Source of the DNA: Enterococcus sp. 9E7_DIV0242
GTDB lineage: Bacteria > Bacillota > Bacilli > Lactobacillales > Enterococcaceae
Length of the DNA stretch: 64,000 nt
Assembly: GCF_002140975.2 (NCBI RefSeq)
Contig: NZ_CP147247.1
Span: 3,473,001-3,537,000 of the forward strand
Direction of reading: 5' to 3'
The position numbers were made by a program, and so were the translations under genes. The notes under the pieces were generated by a model, which saw only the letters and a list, made by a program, of their open reading frames with translations, did not search any database and had not been told where the DNA came from. This document shows positions 58,836-64,000 of this stretch, in pieces; position 1 is the first letter of the stretch, and each line of letters begins with the position of its first letter.

Positions 58836-59528
58836 ATGTTTACACTTAATTGTATTTCACTTATTGACGAGCCATTAGTAGAAACATACATGAACAAATT
58901 CACTCGTTTAGGTTACTGCGTAACAGCAAGTAATTCTTTTTCAGAAATAGAGCAAGAAAAAAATGTGGATGGATTTGTTATTTTTGAAGAGAATTTAAGC
59001 AATATCAGTGAAATTTGCAAATGTATGATTGAGTGGAAAAAACAATCAGAAGCATTGATTTGGATCATTCTTTCAGGACAAGAGCCTTTCACGAAAATGA
59101 TTTACCTGCAGGTAGGTGCGGATGCTGTATTCACTTACGAGTCAGAAATTGAAGAAAATATTTTGACTATATCGAATGCGCTTAAAAGATATAAATCTGC
59201 TAAGAAGCTTCGACAAGTAAAACAGTCGGTGGAAGACAATAAGTTACTTAGACTGAATTCGATGAATCTCAGTGCCATCATTGATGGCTCAAAAGAAGTT
59301 CCTTTGACCAGAATAGAGTATAAGATCATGGAATTGCTGATGCAAAATCCTAACATCGCTATTTCTTATCAAGAGATTTGCAAGGAAATCTGGGATAGTG
59401 AATGCGATCAAAATAAGTTTCGTGTATCGAATGTCATCTTTCATTTAAGAAAAAAATTGGAAGATAATCCAATTGAGCCAAGATTCATAAAGACGATTCG
59501 CTCAAAAGGGTATCTGATAAATGTGTAA
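58836..59528 (+). CDS. Winged-helix regulator with receiver-like N-terminus (copy 1)
   Basis: A 230-residue protein. Residues 1-120 form an alpha/beta domain shaped like a receiver (VDGFVIFEENLSNISEICKC; IYLQVGADAVFTYE) without the usual phospho-aspartate. Residues 135-230 are an OmpR-type winged helix (PLTRIEYKIMELLMQNPNIA; IFHLRKKLED; RFIKTIRSKGYLI). ATG 58836 follows AAAGGAA. It is paralogous to the next gene. Similar atypical regulators accompany WxL surface-protein clusters in enterococci; it likely controls the gene at 60454. Confidence 0.8.
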   Translation: MFTLNCISLIDEPLVETYMNKFTRLGYCVTASNSFSEIEQEKNVDGFVIFEENLSNISEICKCMIEWKKQSEALIWIILSGQEPFTKMIYLQVGADAVFTYESEIEENILTISNALKRYKSAKKLRQVKQSVEDNKLLRLNSMNLSAIIDGSKEVPLTRIEYKIMELLMQNPNIAISYQEICKEIWDSECDQNKFRVSNVIFHLRKKLEDNPIEPRFIKTIRSKGYLINV

Positions 59529-59601
59529 CCTGCTTTGAATTTCGTCTGAGTAAAAAGGCTGCTCATGAAAATTTAAGTTTTGAGGAAGGAGCGTGTATGA
59601 A

Positions 59602-60315
59602 ATGGGAACAATAGGGATTGTAAACATAACGGGAGAACTCGATGAAGAATACATAAAATTATTAAAACAGGAAGATTATCAGGTTATATCAATTGAACCG
59701 GAAACCAATATAAATACTGTTTCGAAGAAAATTGATGGGGTAATTATTTTTGATGAGGAGCAAAAAAATGTTGGAGAGACATGTAATTTGATTCTAAAAA
59801 TCAAAAATGCTTCGATTCCGTTTGTATGGACTTTTTCAAGAGAAATTCCAGAAGTGAATCGTTTAGTTTACTTGCAACTCGGGGCTATAGGGAATTTTCA
59901 TACGGAATGTGAACCAGAGGAGATGAGGCTGATTATTCGAAATACGATGATGAGTCGGAATAACACTAGCACTATAGTTGAAAAGAGTGAAATATCAGAT
60001 GTAAAAAAAGCAGATTTTGAACTTTTGATCGATAACCGAAGTGTAGTGATTAATGGAGATAATGAGGTCAGTCTCACGAGACTAGAGTACCAACTGTTGG
60101 ACTTGCTTTTTAGAAGAGAAAGAAAAGCGGTCACCTACGAAGAAATCCATGAGGAAATCTGGGGACAAAAGAAACCATTTTCCCGAGCGCGTATTGCCAA
60201 TCTCATGTTTCATCTAAGACAAAAAATGGAAATTAATCCACTTCGTCCAAACTATATAAGAACAGTTCGCTCGAAGGGATATATGCTCGACTTAGGGAGT
60301 TCCTCAGAAAAGTAA
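59602..60315 (+). CDS. Winged-helix regulator with receiver-like N-terminus (copy 2)
   Basis: A 237-residue paralogue of the preceding gene with the same order: a receiver-like domain (IDGVIIFDEEQKNVGETCNL; LVYLQLGAIGNFH) and a C-terminal winged helix (SLTRLEYQLLDLLFRRERKA; LMFHLRQKME; YIRTVRSKGYML). ATG 59602 lies ten bases after GGAAGGAG; a GTG at 59593 is too close to it. The sequences have diverged considerably, so the two may recognise different sites or form a heterodimer (inference). Confidence 0.8.
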   Translation: MGTIGIVNITGELDEEYIKLLKQEDYQVISIEPETNINTVSKKIDGVIIFDEEQKNVGETCNLILKIKNASIPFVWTFSREIPEVNRLVYLQLGAIGNFHTECEPEEMRLIIRNTMMSRNNTSTIVEKSEISDVKKADFELLIDNRSVVINGDNEVSLTRLEYQLLDLLFRRERKAVTYEEIHEEIWGQKKPFSRARIANLMFHLRQKMEINPLRPNYIRTVRSKGYMLDLGSSSEK

Positions 60316-60400
60316 TATAGAATTTCATTTCCTGAAATGGCTGGATCAAACACACTATGAAATCTAATGATCTTGTTCCTTTGAAGGGAATTGAAATAGA

Positions 60401-60427
60401 TGTATCTTTATCAATCGGTAAGATACA
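60401..60427 (+). promoter_or_regulatory. Palindrome upstream of the surface-protein gene
   Basis: TGTATCTT (60401-60408) and AAGATACA (60420-60427) enclose 11 bases, 27 bp before the ATG. It is a candidate operator for the two winged-helix proteins, or an RNA hairpin near the ribosome binding site AAGGAGG. TTGAAA at 60391-60396 may be a -35 box, but a matching -10 box was not found. Confidence 0.45.
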
Positions 60428-60453
60428 CAAATATTGAGGAAAGGAGGAGAAAA

Positions 60454-63400
60454 ATGAAGCGAATCAAAAGATATTCTGTTTTTGTTGTACTTGCTTTTTT
60501 ATTGAGTGTGGTTGCTTATCTATCGTTGAACAAAGGCACAATTCATGCATCGGAAGATAAGTATTCGATAAGCGTCGGTGCTATGAAAGATGAAGTAAAT
60601 CCGATAATGATAGAACTTAAAAATGTGGAAGATGAAATGTTTATTGTTGATTTCCAACATACAGACCCTGTTTCAGAGGAAGCGTTACTAGCAAGTGTCA
60701 ATAAGGATTTTAGTGGAAAGGTCACCGTTACTGATTTAGACGAAGGACAGAAGCAAGTAACGGTTACTGACGGAAATGGACAAGAAAGTCTAATTTTTAG
60801 TCTGAATGTTGGTGGGTATGGTGACAGCAGGATTGTGTTGAAAGATATGAAGAATAACATTTTGTCACAGGCAGCTTATTCCTTTGATGACAAATTGGTT
60901 GCCCCTCCAACACAAACATTAACTGCTTATCGGACAAATGAGCGGATAGCATTAAGAAACTCTAAGTCTCATGATCTTCCAACTCAAGATGAAATTGATG
61001 CAGCAAATGATGCAGCAAACGCACGATTTGGTTTTGATCCTACAGTAAAAATAGCTACTGTTTCTAACTGGTTGGATTTTTACACAGCCTATAATACAGC
61101 AGATGTCACTAAAATTGTCCTATTAAATAATATTCAAAAGGATACATCTGGTTCATCAAATCTGAATGCCCGTTCCACATCAATTGAAATTGATGGACAA
61201 GGATATACCTTAAATCTTTCTAGAGGAACAACCGGAACGACAGAAACGCTAGAATTAGCTGATAACGGAACAGCGTTTTTTCATATGCATGATATAAAGA
61301 TAACGCAATATATCAGTCGTGGCTCATTAGCAGCAGGTGGTGATACAGATGCGTTTATCGGTGGTACGGGAGGCTATGCTTCTCGTGAGGTTCTATCTGG
61401 TAGAGCTAATTTTGCGTTCCGTTTTGGAAATGTGACAACGATTACTGAAAGTAAGGGATCATCCGGATCTAATTGGGGAATTCATCGTTTATTAAGAGCG
61501 GGTAGAGCTGAAGTAACGATGTATGGAGATAATTCCATTGAATCTGCCTCAGAAAATTTTTATCTGGGTAGCTTAATTGTTGAAGAAAAGACACGGTATT
61601 TTGGAGAAATATATAGCAACAATTACTCCGTTGTTTGGTATAGAACAAGTGCTACCTATTCCAGTTCAAATGCAACAGATACTGGAGCGTCTGAAGAAGC
61701 AACTATGAAGAAGAATAGTTTTGTTTACTTGAAAAATACAAATGCAAGTTCTTATCGTTATCCAGGATTATATGCAAATGTGAAGGACATTGTTTTGGAA
61801 GAAGGCTCTACTTACTCGACCAATTTCCCAGGTAATGCAGTTTCACTTTATCGTGAGGGAGCATCTCTTAGGATCAAAAATGGAGCGACTGGTAACTTCT
61901 TAACTTATGAAAATTCAGCAGTTATTCAGTTTGCAAATAAAGACACAAATGTAACTGTTGAACCAGGTGGAAATATCTATGTATCTGGAAATGTGGATAA
62001 TGGTACTTCAGCAACTTCCAGCAACTCTAGCTCTCGTCTAGGATTGATAGACTTTGTTGGATCAGATTATACACAAGAAGGTCAAGCTCCATATTCTAAT
62101 ATTGCATCAAATACGACGAATAATCGAACCTTTATTATGAATAGTCCTGGGTCCTATGACTTTAATAACAAGTTTAATAATACAGCGAATTACCGTTCCA
62201 GGGTATTGGAGCTACAGGATGACAGAGGGTTAAAATTTGAGATTACCGATACAGATGTAGATATTTGGAATACTAATATTTTATCCACTAGCCCATCCAG
62301 CTTTTCTTATTCAAAAGTTGCTAGTTTTAGCATTGAAGGAGCTAGTTCTAGTAAGATAAGTAGTTCGAATAGTGCGCTACAGGCAAACTTTACCTCACCG
62401 AATAATTTCCGAAGAATTTCTGGGTTTAATGTTCCGCCAACAATCGAATGGTTTCCAGTAACAGATGCTGATAAAGGGTATAAAGTTCGTATTTTAGTTG
62501 GGAATATGCCAGATAGTTTTGACAGTGTTTCAGGAGAGATTATTTATGTACCTGTGTATGCCGGAGTTGATCAAGTGCAAGTAACCTTTACAGATTCTAG
62601 AGGTAATACGGTTGGACCAATCGGAACCGATGCTAATGGCTATGTAGAAGTAACCAATGCAGATGGAGATTTTAATTTAGCTGATCAAGATATTAAAGCC
62701 AGTGCGGTTCGTGGTCCTTGGGTAAGTGAACTTACAACGAATGTGATCGATATCACACCGCCCGAGCCGGCAGAGCTCATAGCAGGAAAAATAACGAACG
62801 CAACCAAGCAATTGATTGCTGAAAATCTTGAAGCCAATGCAAAGGTATTCTTAACTATTTCGGGAACAACAGCGAACGCCGGGACGCTTGTCCCTGCTGG
62901 AACGGTTGGCGCTGACGGAAAATGGACACATAATTTGTCTGAATATCTAAATAGTGGTGATAGTGTAACGATTTATCTACAAGATAATGCCGGAGAAGCT
63001 GTAGCTGGTTCGAATGACACACACGAATTACTTCCAGCTGCACCCTCAACAAACAGCGTAAATGGAAATATCAATCCTTATCCAAACGATTTAAATTATC
63101 GTGACGCAACATTTAAAAAAGCAGCAAATTATGTCGTTGAAGATGTCATTCCTGATGACCCGAGTCTTACAAAGTCAGTTATTTCCAGTGGTGGCACAAC
63201 CACATCTGTTGGTGATACTTTAACGTATACATTAACAGGCAGAAATAACAAAGCTGATTCTGAGGATTGGGGGGATGTTGTGTTAGAAGATACACTGCCG
63301 GAAGGTCTGGATTTTGATGCGAATAATCATGGGATCACGATCAAAAAAGTGAATGCTCTCGGAGTGGAAACTGAGGTTCCTCTTGAGACAGATTCCTTTG

Positions 63401-64000
63401 AGTACAATACAACAACACGTCTCTTAAAAATCAAAGTCGGAAATGTTCCTACCATGAATGGCTTTATTGCAACATTCAAGGTTACTGTAAACAATAGCAA
63501 GATTGGTCAAGATATTGAGAATTCAGCCGATGCAAAAGGTTTTTCACCACAAGAGGATAAAAGTCCTTTTGTACCTGGACCGATCGATCCGACTGGGCCG
63601 TTTAAGCCAATTAATGTAACAACAGCTAATCCTGTTGGAGTACCTGGTGGAGTGATTCACGGAATATTGAAATTAACTTCCGCACCAAAAGTAATCAACT
63701 TCAAAGAACATGCAGTTACAATGAAGGATACCCGTGTGGAAGAACCGGAATTGAGTGCTCCGTTGACTGTTTCAGACAATCGGGGTAATCGAGAGAGTTG
63801 GACACTCACAGCTACCTTGACAAAGGAAATGGCCCATGCAAATGATTCATCCAAGGTTTTAAGTGATGCAATCAAGTTCAATAATGGATCAACAGAAAAA
63901 GAACTGGATGGATTTGCGACAGTAATCAAGACACACACACACGATAGCGCTGGAGATTATGTCGTAAGTAATGACTGGAGTTCGGGGGGGACAGGAATCA
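60454..64000 (+). CDS. Large secreted WxL-type surface protein, 5' part
   Basis: The frame is open from ATG 60454, after AAGGAGG, to the end of the window: 1182 codons without a stop. A signal peptide (MKRIKRYSVFVVLAFLLSVV then AYLSL) ends near residue 33. Residues 200-600 resemble a beta-helix of the pectate-lyase type (IVLLNNIQKD; SIEIDGQGYTLNLS) rich in Ser, Thr and Asn. An Ig-like domain follows (about 765-870), then a DUF11-like repeat (LTKSVISSGGTTTSVGDTLT, about 905-1025). From about 1040 a WxL-type domain begins, with SWTLTATLTKEM as the first W-x-L motif; the second should lie outside. It probably attaches non-covalently to peptidoglycan as an adhesin. Confidence 0.85.
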   Translation, partial: MKRIKRYSVFVVLAFLLSVVAYLSLNKGTIHASEDKYSISVGAMKDEVNPIMIELKNVEDEMFIVDFQHTDPVSEEALLASVNKDFSGKVTVTDLDEGQKQVTVTDGNGQESLIFSLNVGGYGDSRIVLKDMKNNILSQAAYSFDDKLVAPPTQTLTAYRTNERIALRNSKSHDLPTQDEIDAANDAANARFGFDPTVKIATVSNWLDFYTAYNTADVTKIVLLNNIQKDTSGSSNLNARSTSIEIDGQGYTLNLSRGTTGTTETLELADNGTAFFHMHDIKITQYISRGSLAAGGDTDAFIGGTGGYASREVLSGRANFAFRFGNVTTITESKGSSGSNWGIHRLLRAGRAEVTMYGDNSIESASENFYLGSLIVEEKTRYFGEIYSNNYSVVWYRTSATYSSSNATDTGASEEATMKKNSFVYLKNTNASSYRYPGLYANVKDIVLEEGSTYSTNFPGNAVSLYREGASLRIKNGATGNFLTYENSAVIQFANKDTNVTVEPGGNIYVSGNVDNGTSATSSNSSSRLGLIDFVGSDYTQEGQAPYSNIASNTTNNRTFIMNSPGSYDFNNKFNNTANYRSRVLELQDDRGLKFEITDTDVDIWNTNILSTSPSSFSYSKVASFSIEGASSSKISSSNSALQANFTSPNNFRRISGFNVPPTIEWFPVTDADKGYKVRILVGNMPDSFDSVSGEIIYVPVYAGVDQVQVTFTDSRGNTVGPIGTDANGYVEVTNADGDFNLADQDIKASAVRGPWVSELTTNVIDITPPEPAELIAGKITNATKQLIAENLEANAKVFLTISGTTANAGTLVPAGTVGADGKWTHNLSEYLNSGDSVTIYLQDNAGEAVAGSNDTHELLPAAPSTNSVNGNINPYPNDLNYRDATFKKAANYVVEDVIPDDPSLTKSVISSGGTTTSVGDTLTYTLTGRNNKADSEDWGDVVLEDTLPEGLDFDANNHGITIKKVNALGVETEVPLETDSFEYNTTTRLLKIKVGNVPTMNGFIATFKVTVNNSKIGQDIENSADAKGFSPQEDKSPFVPGPIDPTGPFKPINVTTANPVGVPGGVIHGILKLTSAPKVINFKEHAVTMKDTRVEEPELSAPLTVSDNRGNRESWTLTATLTKEMAHANDSSKVLSDAIKFNNGSTEKELDGFATVIKTHTHDSAGDYVVSNDWSSGGTGI

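Noticed and set aside
60543..60860. 105-codon minus-strand frame inside the surface-protein gene
   Set aside because: The plus-strand frame is open for more than 1180 codons and has a signal peptide and ribosome binding site; the minus frame has neither.

Overview
The window is low-GC Gram-positive chromosome, most likely from an Enterococcus or a close relative among the Lactobacillales. This rests on the many PTS sugar operons run by PRD, Mga and LacI regulators, the tyrosine decarboxylase/antiporter pair, CcpA-like sites, strong AGGAGG ribosome binding sites, and a large secreted protein with a WxL motif. No rRNA, tRNA or CRISPR array was recognised.

Layout. 1-2500: a LytTR regulator (5' end outside the window), a DUF3021 membrane protein and a two-gene ABC exporter. 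2560-6500: an accessory patch with a decayed IS200-like element, small orphan genes, a CHAP-type peptidoglycan hydrolase with two long C-terminal repeats, and gaps that look like gene debris. 6555-13366: an amine-producing locus, with an Mga-type regulator divergent from tyrosine decarboxylase, its antiporter, an unlisted 55-residue zinc-ribbon gene and a LysR regulator. 13496-20071: a fructooligosaccharide/sucrose operon (LacI regulator, binding protein, two permeases, GH32 enzyme, fructokinase) with three clear operators and no ATPase gene. 20195-29110: a two-gene chromate-type transporter, small housekeeping or orphan genes, and an FtsX-type ABC transporter with its own two-component system.

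29338-44215: two aryl-beta-glucoside PTS modules with three GH1 phospho-beta-glucosidases, one regulated by a PRD activator and the other by a LicT-type antiterminator with a visible RAT/terminator switch. Between them lie an isochorismatase-like hydrolase, a ribbon-helix-helix regulator whose apparent 19-bp operator recurs in front of an ATP-grasp gene, and a coiled-coil protein. 44481-47551: an orphan EIIC, a DUF7916-like barrel protein and a GntR/UTRA regulator. 47873-55223: a seven-gene operon joining a PRD regulator and a complete Lac-family PTS (A, B, C) to an M24 peptidase, an M42 aminopeptidase and a PatB/MalY-type C-S lyase, without any glycosidase. This suggests uptake of a sugar-containing cysteine or peptide conjugate (inference).

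55433-64000: an Mga-like regulator, then a lone tyrosine recombinase bracketed by two core-type sites. The sites share an identical asymmetric 7-bp spacer in inverted orientation (57144-57150 and 58712-58718). They are followed by two tandem winged-helix regulators and a very large secreted surface protein that runs off the end. The arrangement is what one would expect of a self-inverting switch controlling a surface-protein locus, and it is the most interesting observation in the window.
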